From an uncultured Roseibium sp. (lineage in GTDB: Bacteria; Pseudomonadota; Alphaproteobacteria; Rhizobiales; Stappiaceae), in contig NZ_CANLVF010000002.1 in the NCBI RefSeq assembly GCF_947494555.1, forward strand, positions 62,001 to 126,000: a DNA stretch of 64,000 nt, read 5' to 3'. Positions within the stretch are counted from its first letter, which is position 1. Each line of letters starts with the position of its first letter. Positions 38,628 through 48,658 of this stretch are shown here, piece by piece. The position numbers and the translations under genes were made by a program. The notes beneath the pieces were generated by a model. That model was not told where the DNA came from and searched no databases. It saw only the letters and a program-made list of their open reading frames with translations.

Positions 38628-39005
38628 CTAGTCCACCGCCAGCAAAGCCGCCGCAACGGCCCGGTCTTCCGATAGAAGAACATTGAACGTGCGCACTGCT
38701 GCGCCGGTCGACATCGGGTCTGTAAGAATTCCGGCTTCCCGGAACAGGTCTTTCATCGCGGGTCGAAGCGGCAAAAGATCCCGCCCGGTTCCCACAAGCA
38801 GAACCTCAATATCCGACCGTTCCTCAAAAACACGCTGAAATGCGTCTTCATTGAAGTCCGCAGCATCACTGATATTCCATCCGTAAATGCCGCTCGGGAC
38901 ACATAGTATGGACCCATGGTGGGACATTTTCGCGAACCGGAAGCCGCCATTGCCATAAGCATCAAGCGGCGCCCGGCCCGGAAAATGGGCATTCCGGATT
39001 TCCAT
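38628..39005 (-). CDS. Mth938-like domain protein (NDUFAF3-like)
   Basis: 125 residues, single domain. GGFRFAKMSHHGSILCVPSG and GTGRDLLPLRPAMKDLFRE, then AVRTFNVLLSEDRAVAAALL, are typical of the Mth938 (DUF498) family, whose human member NDUFAF3 is a complex I assembly factor. I recall that its bacterial gene is commonly found beside secDF and yajC, as here. It starts 13 bases after secF ends, at a GTG-free ATG at 39005, and precedes the NDUFAF6-like gene by 27 bp, so all five genes yajC to 37749 may be one transcript. Confidence 0.88.
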   Translation of the reverse strand: MEIRNAHFPGRAPLDAYGNGGFRFAKMSHHGSILCVPSGIYGWNISDAADFNEDAFQRVFEERSDIEVLLVGTGRDLLPLRPAMKDLFREAGILTDPMSTGAAVRTFNVLLSEDRAVAAALLAVD

Positions 39006-39017
39006 CAGGTTTGGTCC

Positions 39018-39968
39018 TCAGACGGTTGCCTTTTCCTTGGCTTCCTTTTTGCCGTCCTCGTCATTGCGAGACAAGGCGTCCGGGCGCAGGTTCAACAGAA
39101 TGAGGAAAGGCGCAGCCAGGAAAATCGAGGAATAGGTGCCGATCACGATGCCGAAAATCATGGCCAGCGTGAAGGACTGAATGACCTCGCCTCCGAAAAC
39201 GTAGAGCGCAATCAACGCAAGAAGGGTCGTGACAGAGGTCATCGTCGTCCGCGACAGCGTCTCGTTGATAGACTGATCCAGAATGTCCGTCAGCGGACGT
39301 TTCTTGTACTTGCGCAGATTCTCACGGATACGGTCATAGACAACCACGGTATCGTTGAGCGAGTAACCGATTATTGTCAGAACCGCCGCGATACTGGACA
39401 GCGAGAAGTCCAGCTGGAGCAGCACGAACAGTCCTATCGTGACAACAACGTCGTTGGCTGTCGTCAGGATCGCACCGACGGCAAAGTGCCATTCGAAACG
39501 GAACCAGATATAGATCATGATCGCCAAGAGCGCCGCCGCGACGGCGATCGCGCCGGCTTGCGCCAGCTCCCCGGAAACGCGGGGGCCGACGACCTCGACA
39601 CGCCGGAAATCGACATTGTCATCAGCGAAAATCGTGCGGACACGTTCGACGACCGACTGCTGGGCGAGTTCACCGCCCGGCTGCTCCTCAACACGGATCA
39701 GGATGTCGTCAGAGGCACCAAATTCCTGAACCTGGACATCCCCCAAATTGAGCGTGGAAAGCTCAGAGCGAATGGCGCCGATATCTGCAGGACCATCGGT
39801 CTTGATCTCGATGAGTGTCCCGCCCTTGAAGTCAATACCGTAGTTCATGCCGACGGTGAAAAAACCAGCAAGCGAAGCGATTACAAGAACCACGGACAAC
39901 GGAAAGCTGAACTTCCGAAGCCACATGAACTTGATATGCGTGTTGTCCGGAACAAGTCTTAGCAACAT
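39018..39968 (-). CDS. secF: Protein translocase subunit SecF
   Basis: Inner-membrane RND-type accessory subunit that uses the proton gradient to pull secreted proteins forward from SecYEG. 316 residues with six membrane helices. After the first helix MNYGIDFKGGTLIEI is the SecF signature. The periplasmic domain lies at about 45-135, and the conserved GYSLNDTVVVYDRIRENLR lies in the fourth/fifth helix region. The C-terminus is Lys/Glu rich. It follows secD by 18 bases in the order yajC-secD-secF. Confidence 0.97.
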   Translation of the reverse strand: MLLRLVPDNTHIKFMWLRKFSFPLSVVLVIASLAGFFTVGMNYGIDFKGGTLIEIKTDGPADIGAIRSELSTLNLGDVQVQEFGASDDILIRVEEQPGGELAQQSVVERVRTIFADDNVDFRRVEVVGPRVSGELAQAGAIAVAAALLAIMIYIWFRFEWHFAVGAILTTANDVVVTIGLFVLLQLDFSLSSIAAVLTIIGYSLNDTVVVYDRIRENLRKYKKRPLTDILDQSINETLSRTTMTSVTTLLALIALYVFGGEVIQSFTLAMIFGIVIGTYSSIFLAAPFLILLNLRPDALSRNDEDGKKEAKEKATV

Positions 39969-39986
39969 TTTCTTTTTTCTCCCGGA

Positions 39987-41597
39987 TCAGATCGGCAGCA
40001 CAGACGGGCGGCGACGGCGTATCCACAACGCCACCAAGAGCCGGCTGAACGTGAAGGCCGAGAACACGGTTGTGAAAATTCCGATCGCGAGCGTAACGGC
40101 AAAGCCCCGCACCGGTCCCGATCCGAGCTGGAACAAGATCACGGCGGCGATCAATGTGGTGATGTTGGCATCAAGGATCGTCCCGAGTGCCCTGCTGTAA
40201 CCCGCGTCGATAGCGGATATCACCGACCTGCCAGCTCGAGATTCTTCCCGTATTCGCTCGAAGATGAGAACGTTGGCATCCACTGCCATCCCGATCGTCA
40301 GTACGATACCGGCGATACCGGGAAGTGTCAGCGTTGCCTGCAATATCGTTAGAGCGCCAAAAATCAGGAAGATATTGGTCATCAGCGCCAAATCGGCAAT
40401 CACACCAAAGCGGCCATAGGCAAGGATCATGAACACGATGACAGCTGCACCGGCGATGATCGACGCAAGTTTACCGGCTTCGATTGAATCGGCCCCAAGA
40501 CCTGGTCCAATGGACCTTTCTTCAATGACGGTCAATTGTGCGGGCAGTGCACCCGCGCGTAGTAGGATCGCAAGGTCTTGGGCAGCCTCAATCGTGAAGT
40601 CACCGGAGATCTGTCCGGAGCCGCCAACAATCGGTTCGCGGATCACCGGTGCGGAAATGACCTCACCGTCAAGAACAATCGCGAAGGGAAAATTCACGTT
40701 TTCCGTCGTGACCCTGGCAAATTCTCGTGCTCCGGACTGGTTGAAACGGAATGTCACGACCGGTTCATTTGAATATTGGCCAAAGGCGACCTGAGCATCG
40801 ACAAGGTCTTCGCCGCCCAACAAGGGATTGGTTTCCAGTAGGTACGGAATCGGTGGATCGTCCACGGACATGAAGACAGAAGTACCTGCCGGCGGTCGGC
40901 TTTGCAGAGCCTGTTCGCCAGTCATGTTCCGATCGACAAGGTGAAAGCTCAGCAGCGCGGTTTCACCGATCAGATCCTTAAGGCGTTCCGGATCCCCTTC
41001 TCCTGGGGCTTCAACAAGAATGCGATCTTGACCCTGCCGCTGAATATTCGGCTCTGTCGTACCAAGTTCATCGACACGTTTTCGGATAACCTCAATCGAT
41101 TGTTGAACAATCGACTGAAGTCTGTTGTCGAGACCTTCTTCAGAATAAGCGAAACGAACCAATCCGTTATCGTCGACGGACAAATCAAATTCGTCAACGG
41201 GCTGGCCACTGAAGAGATTGGAGACAAGCGGATTTACCAGTGGTGCCAGTCGCTCTCTTGCCTCGTCAAGCCGCGTCAAATCTCGAATTCGTACTTGAAG
41301 CGAGTCATTCGACGCAGCCAGGCCCGTGTACCCGATTCTCGGGTTTTGACGGAGCGTATCGCGAACGTCACTTTCTAGCGCCTCGAACCGTTTCTTGATG
41401 TAATCTTCCTGGTCTACTTCATAAAGAAGATATGCGCCGCCTTGCAGGTCGAGACCCAGAACCATCTGGTTTTTCGGCAGGAAATCGGGCCAGGCCTTAA
41501 GTTGTTGGGCGGAAAAGAAATTCGGCAGCGTTGTGATGAAGCCAGCAGCAACCACAATCATGATCAGCACGATTTTCCAGCGGGCAAAATGGAGCAT
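39987..41597 (-). CDS. secD: Protein translocase subunit SecD
   Basis: 536 residues. One N-terminal helix (WKIVLIMIVVAAGFITT) is followed by LGLDLQGGAYLLYEVD, the periplasmic P1 region, and the C-terminal five helices with GMAVDANVLIFERIREE, the functional motif shared with SecF. The length is close to that of other alphaproteobacterial SecD proteins and lacks the extra segment of the E. coli protein. It forms a complex with SecF and YajC. It lies 73 bases downstream of yajC. Confidence 0.97.
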   Translation of the reverse strand: MLHFARWKIVLIMIVVAAGFITTLPNFFSAQQLKAWPDFLPKNQMVLGLDLQGGAYLLYEVDQEDYIKKRFEALESDVRDTLRQNPRIGYTGLAASNDSLQVRIRDLTRLDEARERLAPLVNPLVSNLFSGQPVDEFDLSVDDNGLVRFAYSEEGLDNRLQSIVQQSIEVIRKRVDELGTTEPNIQRQGQDRILVEAPGEGDPERLKDLIGETALLSFHLVDRNMTGEQALQSRPPAGTSVFMSVDDPPIPYLLETNPLLGGEDLVDAQVAFGQYSNEPVVTFRFNQSGAREFARVTTENVNFPFAIVLDGEVISAPVIREPIVGGSGQISGDFTIEAAQDLAILLRAGALPAQLTVIEERSIGPGLGADSIEAGKLASIIAGAAVIVFMILAYGRFGVIADLALMTNIFLIFGALTILQATLTLPGIAGIVLTIGMAVDANVLIFERIREESRAGRSVISAIDAGYSRALGTILDANITTLIAAVILFQLGSGPVRGFAVTLAIGIFTTVFSAFTFSRLLVALWIRRRRPSVLPI

Positions 41598-41670
41598 GAT
41601 AGAGCCTTAAAAGCAGCCAAGCCGGTAAAGAACCGGCGTGGCAATTAGATCGATGCGATGCAGGCGCGTC

Positions 41671-42003
41671 TTACGAATTTTCCTTGGCTGGCTCGGTCTT
41701 GGATCTGACTTCCTGTACCATTGAGCGAACCACGCGCACCTTTACGCCTTCCGACAGTTCCACTTGCAATTCGCCATCGTCTACCACCTTCGACACTTTG
41801 CCGATAAGTCCCCCGGTGGTCACAATGGTGTCACCACGGCGCAGATTTGCCACCATTTCCTGATGCTTTTTCATCCGCTGGCGCTGTGGCCGGATGATCA
41901 GGAAATACATGATCGCAAAGATCGCCACGAACGGCAGGATCTGGATCAGAAAACTCGGACCTACGGCTCCGGCTGATTGCGCATACGCTGGGGTGATCAA
42001 CAT
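41671..42003 (-). CDS. yajC: Preprotein translocase subunit YajC
   Basis: 110 residues. A single membrane helix (FLIQILPFVAIFAIMYFLI) followed by RPQRQRMKKHQEMVANLRRG, then DTIVTTGGLIGKV, the YajC signature. It is the first gene of the minus-strand sec operon. The spacer to the divergent DUF815 gene is 237 bp and must hold both promoters. YajC binds SecDF and is not essential in other bacteria. Confidence 0.95.
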   Translation of the reverse strand: MLITPAYAQSAGAVGPSFLIQILPFVAIFAIMYFLIIRPQRQRMKKHQEMVANLRRGDTIVTTGGLIGKVSKVVDDGELQVELSEGVKVRVVRSMVQEVRSKTEPAKENS

Positions 42004-42240
42004 TCATCTCTCCTAAGGGGCGTTTTTGTATGTGCTGTACCTTGTCAGCACCTTCAAACGCTCTGAATTCTGGTGGCGCGGACTATAACGGTGGCGCGCC
42101 TCATTTCAAGCTTTGCAAGCCGATTCCGGCGTACCGGTATGGGAATAATTGGCGTTTTCGCCTTACCTGCCTCATGCTACTGCTCGCGCAACATGTTTCA
42201 GGGCCACAGATGGGCCTTTTTGACTGGGGTTGCAAGAATT

Positions 42241-43113
42241 ATGAGCGCGCAAATCGACCTTGCCTCATTGAACGCCAAACTCGATTCTCTGCTGGAGCTG
42301 ATCGGGCGCGCCGTCCCGGCAGCTCCACGCCCGGCGGATTGGTCCAGTGCCGACGCGTTCGTGTGGATACCCGAACCCGGCGAACTCCAACCGGTTGAGA
42401 AGGTCAATCGCGTCGACATATCGTTGCTGTGTGCTGTCTCGCATGTACGCGATCTGCTTCTCGACAACACCAGACGGTTCGCAAACGGCCTGCCCGCAAA
42501 CAACGCGCTATTGTGGGGCGCACGAGGCATGGGGAAATCATCTCTGGTCAAGGCGGCGCATGCGGCTGTCAATCAAGAAGCGGGATCAAGCAATCTGAAA
42601 CTGGTTGAAATTCACCGCGAGGACATTGAAACGCTTCCAAAACTGATGTCTCAGATCCGGCAGGTCTCTCATCGCTTCATCATCTTTTGCGACGACCTGA
42701 GTTTCGACAACGACGATACGTCCTACAAATCCTTGAAAGCCGTTCTGGAAGGCGGCATTGAAGGCCGACCGGAAAACGTCATCTTCTACGCAACCTCAAA
42801 CCGGCGCCACCTGCTCCCGCGCGATATGATCGAAAATGAACGCTCAACGGCAATCAATCCGGCAGAAGCGGTTGAGGAAAAGGTCTCTTTATCGGACCGC
42901 TTTGGCCTGTGGCTCGGTTTTCACAAATGCAGCCAGGATGACTATCTGGAGATGGTGCGCGGCTATGCAGACCATTTCGACCTTGAGATTGTGGAAGACG
43001 AGATGCGGGCTCAGGCACTTGAATGGGCCACAACGCGAGGCAGCCGATCCGGTCGCGTCGCGTTTCAATTCATACAGGACCTGGCAGGTCGCCAAGGCAA
43101 GACGCTTTCGTGA
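42241..43113 (+). CDS. DUF815 AAA-type ATPase
   Basis: 290 residues from the ATG at 42241 (MSAQIDLASLNAKLDSLLEL). The open frame extends back to 42073, but the extra residues are not domain-like. Walker A GARGMGKSS near residue 115, Walker B FIIFCDDLSFD near 160, and YATSNRRHLLPRDM, a sensor-1-like segment, identify the DUF815 family of small AAA+ relatives with unknown target. It is divergent from yajC, a neighbourhood seen in many alphaproteobacteria. Confidence 0.88.
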   Translation: MSAQIDLASLNAKLDSLLELIGRAVPAAPRPADWSSADAFVWIPEPGELQPVEKVNRVDISLLCAVSHVRDLLLDNTRRFANGLPANNALLWGARGMGKSSLVKAAHAAVNQEAGSSNLKLVEIHREDIETLPKLMSQIRQVSHRFIIFCDDLSFDNDDTSYKSLKAVLEGGIEGRPENVIFYATSNRRHLLPRDMIENERSTAINPAEAVEEKVSLSDRFGLWLGFHKCSQDDYLEMVRGYADHFDLEIVEDEMRAQALEWATTRGSRSGRVAFQFIQDLAGRQGKTLS

Positions 43114-43313
43114 CCAGGACGTCCTGAGACATTCAGACAATCCAAGCACACCTTAGCTATCGTCTTCAGTGAGCGGAACGGGCTGACCTGGCGGAAAAGG
43201 GAAGATCTTGCGTGTGTGCAACCGGCTCCAAGATCCAAGAACCGAATTTCAACCCGACTGCTACAGCGGAATGCGGCCGGGCGCATCGGCCCTCGCCGCC
43301 CATTCCACTTTGT

Positions 43314-44705
43314 TTAGCGCCGGGGCAGATGCTGGAGCGGATCCACCGGTTTGTTGCCCTTGCGAAGTTCGAAATGAACCTGCGGTTGGCTGACAGAACC
43401 TGTGGCACCGGCAAGGCCGACCACATCTCCACGACGTATCTTGTCGCCGCGCTTTACTTTCAGCTCGCTGTTGTGTGCGTAGGCGGAAACCCAGCCTTCG
43501 CTATGGCGCACGAGGACGAGATTGCCGTATCCCTTAAGTTCGTTACCTGAGTAGATCACCGTACCGGCATCAGCGGCTTTCACGGGAGTTCCCTCTGGAA
43601 CGGCAAGGTTTACGCCTTCATTCTTGCTGCCGCCAGGTTTCGTCCCGAAGTCGGAAATAATCCGGCCGCGAACTGGCCAACGGAATTTGGCGGTGGTCGC
43701 CTTCTCTTCCTGAAGACTTGCAACGGACGGCGTCTTGATCGGTTCGGTCGGACGAGCCTCTTGCGTCAATGCAGGCGCTGGCAGCGATGCTTTTTGAACC
43801 GGCGAAGACTGTGTTGCGACAGCGGGTGTCACCTGAACGCTCGTCGTATCGGTCGAGATGGACGCCGTCGTGATCTCGGTCTCTGCCACTGCAGGTTTGC
43901 GCTTCGGCGACGCACTGACGCGAACGACACCCACCTCTTCAACAACCGACTCAGTCGTGCTGATCTGCGTAAATGTCGGTTGCTTGAAAGGCTTGCGCGC
44001 CGGGCGCGGCGCCGACCCGGAGGTTGTCGACACAGAACTCGTGACAATCGTCTCGTTCGCGCTAACGGTTGGCAGTTTCACCTTGCCGGTTTCGCCTGCG
44101 GTCGTGCTGCTAGAGCCATTGCGTTCAGCATAGACATAGGTGGGAATAATCACGCTCTGTCCGGTCTGAACGCTGTTGGCGTCGCTGATACCGTTCACAG
44201 AAGCGAGCGCCTGCACGGGAACACCGTAGCGCCTTGCGATCGAATTGAGGTTGTCACCCTGCCGCGCGGTCACTTTCGTGCCGCCTGCAGATGTCCAGCC
44301 TTTCCAGCTTTTACCCGGAGCGGCACTTACCGTTTCCGGCGCAGGCAATGTTGAAACCGGCGATGGCGCTTTCGCGGTCTGTGTCGGTGCGGGCAACGGT
44401 CTGGATTGTATGTCAGCACGCTGGCTGGATACTGAACCGGTCGTCACGGGCGCGGATCCGGCCGGCGGCAGGCCAGCGGCTGTTCCACCGGGCCCGTTAG
44501 CAATATCCTGGTAGGATGGCTGTGGAGCTCCATTCAAAATCTCACGCTGGTTCAGCGTGTTTCCCGTGTAATATGGAGGTTCTCCGAAGCGCTCAACTGC
44601 ACTGGAACAACCTGCGAGGAAGACTGCGACCATGGATACCGTCGCTGCTTTACTCAGAAGATCCCCGCGGAGGGTGCGCATCCGCTTTTTCATCGCCTTA
44701 CTCAT
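43314..44705 (-). CDS. nlpD: NlpD-like lipoprotein: LysM plus degenerate LytM (M23) domain
   Basis: 463 residues. A lipoprotein signal peptide ends with the lipobox FLAGCSS (Cys near 33). LysM lies near residue 150-190 (VTARQGDNLNSIARRYGVPV). A long Ser/Thr/Ala/Pro linker follows. The LytM domain occupies the last 125 residues. The zinc ligands of active M23 peptidases are missing: KNEGVNLAV replaces HxGxD and QPQVHF replaces HxH. This matches E. coli NlpD, which activates amidases at the septum instead of cutting peptidoglycan. The gene order surE-pcm-nlpD, also found in E. coli, supports the assignment. Confidence 0.88.
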   Translation of the reverse strand: MSKAMKKRMRTLRGDLLSKAATVSMVAVFLAGCSSAVERFGEPPYYTGNTLNQREILNGAPQPSYQDIANGPGGTAAGLPPAGSAPVTTGSVSSQRADIQSRPLPAPTQTAKAPSPVSTLPAPETVSAAPGKSWKGWTSAGGTKVTARQGDNLNSIARRYGVPVQALASVNGISDANSVQTGQSVIIPTYVYAERNGSSSTTAGETGKVKLPTVSANETIVTSSVSTTSGSAPRPARKPFKQPTFTQISTTESVVEEVGVVRVSASPKRKPAVAETEITTASISTDTTSVQVTPAVATQSSPVQKASLPAPALTQEARPTEPIKTPSVASLQEEKATTAKFRWPVRGRIISDFGTKPGGSKNEGVNLAVPEGTPVKAADAGTVIYSGNELKGYGNLVLVRHSEGWVSAYAHNSELKVKRGDKIRRGDVVGLAGATGSVSQPQVHFELRKGNKPVDPLQHLPRR

Positions 44706-44913
44706 ACCGCTAACAATGGCTGCTATGGTTAAGAGTAGACGCCAGTAAGGTTTATAAAGGCTAAAGATGGTGCGCGATTACACGCAAAACGGCAGTTTTC
44801 TCAGTCTTTTCTATCCGGGCAAATGTTCACTTGGGCCCATTATAGTAAATTACGGCAGTATTTTCCGTTCAGGGATTCGCTTACAATACCGCGTGCGAGG
44901 CGTATTTTCGGCT

Positions 44914-45606
44914 TCAGAGTTTTAGTGCCAGTCCGGGTTGCAACATCACGGTTCTGATCGGCATAAGCGTTTCAGCCGTCATAACGCTTTCTGACTTCAC
45001 AAACCGAATCAGGGACTGCGGTTGTTTGGGCTGACCCACTGGCGCCACGAGAACGCCGCCTGGTTTGAGCTGTTGCACCCAGTTGTCCGGAATGGCGGTT
45101 ATCGCAGCCGTCACGATGATCCGATCAAAAGGCCCTTTCTGTTTGAGGCCATCAAATCCATCCGCCTGCCGAGCCTTCACGTTTTCAAGCTTCAGAGCCG
45201 CAAATCGCCGATTCGCAAGGTCAGCCAATGTTGCAAAACGGTCTATGGTTTCCACCTGGCCAGCCAGGTGCGCCATGACTGCCGACTGATATCCGGAACC
45301 CGTCCCGATTTCGAGTATGGATTGACCGTCTTTGATGTCCAGCGCCTGGACGGTAAACGCAACAATCGACGGCGAAGTAGCGGTTTGACCGCATTCTATC
45401 GGAAGGGTCGCGTCCTCATATGCCAAACTATGATGTCTTGCCGGGAGAAACAGACGCCTGGGCAATCGCTCTATTGCCGCAAGAACATTTCGCGCGCCGA
45501 CGCCACGCCGCCTGAGCGCAAGCACAAGTGACGCCCGTGCTTCTGTTTCATCAGGAAGCGCTGTCGATTGCATTGTTCCGTTGTCGCCGGAAAGGAAGCC
45601 GGCCAT
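44914..45606 (-). CDS. pcm: Protein-L-isoaspartate O-methyltransferase
   Basis: 230 residues. It uses SAM to methylate L-isoaspartyl residues and start their repair. SAM motif I is ILEIGTGSGYQSAVMA, the family helix RHHSLAYEDATLPIECGQTA stands for the usual GQTIS-containing segment, and FDRIIVTAAITAIP and LKPGGVLVAPVG follow. A Shine-Dalgarno AGGGG lies eight bases upstream of the ATG at 45606. It lies 21 bases downstream of surE and is probably cotranscribed with it. Confidence 0.93.
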   Translation of the reverse strand: MAGFLSGDNGTMQSTALPDETEARASLVLALRRRGVGARNVLAAIERLPRRLFLPARHHSLAYEDATLPIECGQTATSPSIVAFTVQALDIKDGQSILEIGTGSGYQSAVMAHLAGQVETIDRFATLADLANRRFAALKLENVKARQADGFDGLKQKGPFDRIIVTAAITAIPDNWVQQLKPGGVLVAPVGQPKQPQSLIRFVKSESVMTAETLMPIRTVMLQPGLALKL

Positions 45607-45627
45607 ACGTAACGCCCCTTTTCGGGT

Positions 45628-46386
45628 CTATTTCAACGCCCCTGTCAGATGACTGACCAGGTCGTGTGCTGTCAGATCTATGCGTAAAGGTGAAACGGAC
45701 ACATATCCATCTGAAATTGCTTGGAGATCGGAATTATCAAGAACCGATTTGCCGCGTTCGCGGAACTTTAGCCAGTAATATGGGTAACCGCGGCCGTCCA
45801 CGCGTTCGTCGATAGACAATCCGCTTTGCTCATGATGTCCCTGCACAGTGACCTTGATACCTTTGACCTCGTCGGGTGCGCAGGCCGGGAAATTCACATT
45901 CAGAAGACTGTAGGGCGGCAGCTGAAAATTTATCAGTTTGGCAAAGAGTTCCGGTGCGTGCGTTTCCGCGATCGAAAAATTGGGCTCCGACTTTACGTCC
46001 CAGTCATAGGCCTGGGAAACGGCAATCGACCTTATTCCGAGGATTGCTCCTTCCATCGCGCCCGCCACTGTCCCGGAATATGTAACGTCTTCGGCAAGAT
46101 TCTGTCCCCGATTGATTCCGGACAGAACCAGATCAGGGCGCTCTTTCAATATTTTGTGGACCCCCATGATAACGCAGTCGGTCGGCGTGCCTTTAACCGC
46201 GAAATGGCGATCGTCAAGAGCTCTCAAACGCAGTGGATCACTCAAGGTCAGCGAGTGTGCGACACCGCTTTGGTCGGTTTCCGGCGCGACCACCCAGACA
46301 TCGTCCGAAAGCGTACGTGCGATACGTTCCAGAGCATCCAGGCCGGGCGAATGAATACCGTCATCATTGGTGATCAGGATGCGCAT
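45628..46386 (-). CDS. surE: 5'/3'-nucleotidase SurE
   Basis: 252 residues. Metal-dependent nucleoside monophosphate phosphatase. The N-terminal [14 protein letters not shown] carries the metal-binding Asp pair. SGVAHSLTL, the Asn in [13 protein letters not shown], and [15 protein letters not shown] complete the active site. It is followed by pcm and nlpD and preceded by serS, with a strong terminator between serS and surE. It therefore probably has its own promoter in the remaining 65 bases, or depends on read-through. Confidence 0.96.
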   Translation of the reverse strand: MRILITNDDGIHSPGLDALERIARTLSDDVWVVAPETDQSGVAHSLTLSDPLRLRALDDRHFAVKGTPTDCVIMGVHKILKERPDLVLSGINRGQNLAEDVTYSGTVAGAMEGAILGIRSIAVSQAYDWDVKSEPNFSIAETHAPELFAKLINFQLPPYSLLNVNFPACAPDEVKGIKVTVQGHHEQSGLSIDERVDGRGYPYYWLKFRERGKSVLDNSDLQAISDGYVSVSPLRIDLTAHDLVSHLTGALK

Positions 46387-46451
46387 TCAGAACTCTCTTC
46401 CATCAGGACGGATAAATTTTCAACGCTACTCAGCGGCTCAACGGTCTCATC

Positions 46452-46482
46452 GGAAAAAGCGACGGAGCTTGTGCCCCGTCGC
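46452..46482 (-). terminator. Intrinsic terminator after serS
   Basis: On the minus strand GCGACGG (46482-46476) pairs with CCGTCGC (46465-46459) around a 10-base loop and is followed by TTTTTCC. It lies 20 bases beyond the serS stop. Confidence 0.88.
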
Positions 46483-46502
46483 GCTGTGTTTAGGACGCGC
46501 TG

Positions 46503-47786
46503 CTACGCGCCTATCTTTTCAAGACCGCCCATGTAAGGACGCAGGGCCTCCGGAACCGTCACTGTGCCGTCGCCGTTCTGGTAGTTTTCCAAAACAGCAA
46601 TCAGTGCGCGTCCGACGGCAATCCCCGAACCGTTCAGCGTATGAACATGAACAGGCTGCTTGCTATCCGACGGTCTGTAGCGGGCGTTCATGCGCCGTGC
46701 CTGAAAGTCGCCGCAAACCGAGCAAGAGGATATCTCGCGGTAGGTATCCTGACCTGGCAGCCAGACTTCGATGTCATACGTCTTGCGCGCGCCGAAACCC
46801 ATATCGCCGGTGCACAGGGTCATGACGCGGTAATGCAGCCCGAGCAACTGCAGAACCATTTCCGCGCACCCGAGCATACGCTCCAGCTCATCAAGCGAAT
46901 CTTCCGGCTTGGTTACAGAGACCAGTTCACACTTCTGGAACTGATGCTGTCTCAGCATCCCGCGCGTGTCGCGCCCGGCGGAACCGGCCTCTGAGCGGAA
47001 ACAATAAGTCAACGCCGTGACGCGCAGCGGCAACGCTTCTTCGGAGACAATCTCGCCCGCGACCAAATTTGTGAGCGGCACTTCCGCTGTTGGAATCAGA
47101 AATTGATCCGTTGTCGTCTTGAAGAGATCTTCTTCAAATTTCGGCAACTGACCCGTCCCGTAGAGCGACGTATCATTCACAAGGAGTGGTGGCGAGACTT
47201 CCGTGTATCCGTTTTGCTGCGTGTGCAGATCAATCATGAATTGACCGAGAGCCCGTTCAAGACGCGCAATCTGACCTTTCAACACAACAAAGCGCGACCC
47301 GGAGAGTTTCGCTGCTGTCGAAAAGTCCATGTCACCCAACGCTTCACCCAGCTCGAAGTGCTCTTTCGGCATCTCGTTAAAGGTGAATACCGGTTTTTCG
47401 CCGTGGCTTCTCAACAGGACATTGTCGCCTTCGTCCGCGCCCTCCGGCACATCTTCGTGCGGAAGGTTCGGAATGACAGCCATTGCCGCTTCCAGGTTCG
47501 AATTGAGTCTGCGTTCTTCTTCTTCACCCGATTGAATGAAGGTCTTGATCTGCGCAACCTCGTTGATCAACTCCTGCGCACGCGCTTCGTCGCCGGAGCC
47601 CTTTGCCTTGCCGATTTCTTTCGACGCAGAATTCCGCCGCTCCTGGGCTTCCTGAAGCTTGGTGATATGGGAACGACGGGAATCATCCAACGCGATCAGT
47701 TTGGCGGCGGAGGCTTCATAGCCCCGTTTGGCCAGAGCACGATCAAAGGCGTCTGCGTTTTCCCGAATCCACTTGATATCAAACAT
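46503..47786 (-). CDS. serS: Seryl-tRNA synthetase
   Basis: 427 residues. Class II synthetase that charges tRNA-Ser and tRNA-Sec. It has an N-terminal long coiled-coil arm (about residues 30-105), motif 2 [17 protein letters not shown] followed by [10 protein letters not shown], and motif 3 ending in [10 protein letters not shown]. The frame extends to 47819, but [10 protein letters not shown] at 47786 is the family's N-terminus and has GGGAAG six bases upstream. It lies 71 bases downstream of tatC, same strand. Confidence 0.97.
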   Translation of the reverse strand: MFDIKWIRENADAFDRALAKRGYEASAAKLIALDDSRRSHITKLQEAQERRNSASKEIGKAKGSGDEARAQELINEVAQIKTFIQSGEEEERRLNSNLEAAMAVIPNLPHEDVPEGADEGDNVLLRSHGEKPVFTFNEMPKEHFELGEALGDMDFSTAAKLSGSRFVVLKGQIARLERALGQFMIDLHTQQNGYTEVSPPLLVNDTSLYGTGQLPKFEEDLFKTTTDQFLIPTAEVPLTNLVAGEIVSEEALPLRVTALTYCFRSEAGSAGRDTRGMLRQHQFQKCELVSVTKPEDSLDELERMLGCAEMVLQLLGLHYRVMTLCTGDMGFGARKTYDIEVWLPGQDTYREISSCSVCGDFQARRMNARYRPSDSKQPVHVHTLNGSGIAVGRALIAVLENYQNGDGTVTVPEALRPYMGGLEKIGA

Positions 47787-47857
47787 CTTCACTTCCCGAA
47801 CGACGGTCGTTTTCAACACATTCCGTCCGGGAGGAAGTCAAGACATGGAACAACCGA

Positions 47858-48658
47858 TCAGGCCGTCGCGTCTTCCGCTTCGCGTTCAGCTTCCCGCTGC
47901 GCGCGTTGCCGCTCTATGAGCCTCACGGACAGAATGGAGACTTCGTAGAGAAGCAGGGTGGGAAGCGCAAGACCGATCTGTGATATCGGATCAGGCGGCG
48001 TGAGAATCGCCGCAGCAGCAAACGCCCCAACGATCGCATATTTGCGCTTTTTCTTAAGATCTTCGGAGCTTACAAGGCCCGCACGCCCCATGAGCGTGAG
48101 AACAACCGGCAGCTGGAACACAAGCCCGAACGCGAAGATCAGGACCATGATCAGGCCGAGATATTCACTGACCTTGGCCAGATGCTGAATGGCAACCTGG
48201 CCTTCACCCGGCAGCTGTTCCTGCGAGAGGAAGAAACCCATCGCCATCGGCATGACGAGGAAATAAACCAGGCAGGCACCGATCAGAAAGAGGATCGGCG
48301 TTGCGATCAAAAACGGCAGGAATGCCCCGCGCTCGTGTTTATAGAGCCCGGGCGCCACAAACATGTAGATCTGACTGGCAATGACCGGAAAGGCCAGAAA
48401 CAGGGCTCCGAACAACGCGAGTTTTAGCTGCGTGAAAAACCACTCCTGCGGAGCGGTGAAGATCATCTCCACCGGGTGGTCTCCACCAACTGCCCGCAGA
48501 TAAGGCACGGTCAGAATGTTGTAAATGTCCGTCGCAAAATAGAAGCAGATGATGAACATCACCAGGATCGCACCTATCGACCACATCAGCCGTTGGCGCA
48601 ATTCAATCAAATGTTCGATCAAGGGCGCCTTGGAGGCGTCGATATCATCCTGGCTCAT
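47858..48658 (-). CDS. tatC: Sec-independent protein translocase TatC
   Basis: 266 residues with six membrane helices. [17 protein letters not shown] at the N-terminus and [24 protein letters not shown] contain the conserved Arg and Glu that bind twin-arginine signal peptides. The C-terminal tail is charged. The ATG overlaps the tatB stop by four bases. With tatA and tatB it forms the complete twin-arginine system that exports folded proteins. Confidence 0.97.
   Translation of the reverse strand: MSQDDIDASKAPLIEHLIELRQRLMWSIGAILVMFIICFYFATDIYNILTVPYLRAVGGDHPVEMIFTAPQEWFFTQLKLALFGALFLAFPVIASQIYMFVAPGLYKHERGAFLPFLIATPILFLIGACLVYFLVMPMAMGFFLSQEQLPGEGQVAIQHLAKVSEYLGLIMVLIFAFGLVFQLPVVLTLMGRAGLVSSEDLKKKRKYAIVGAFAAAAILTPPDPISQIGLALPTLLLYEVSILSVRLIERQRAQREAEREAEDATA

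Noticed and set aside
46387-46502. serS and surE considered as a single transcript
   Set aside because: A 7-bp GC-rich hairpin followed by five T lies between them and should end most serS transcripts.
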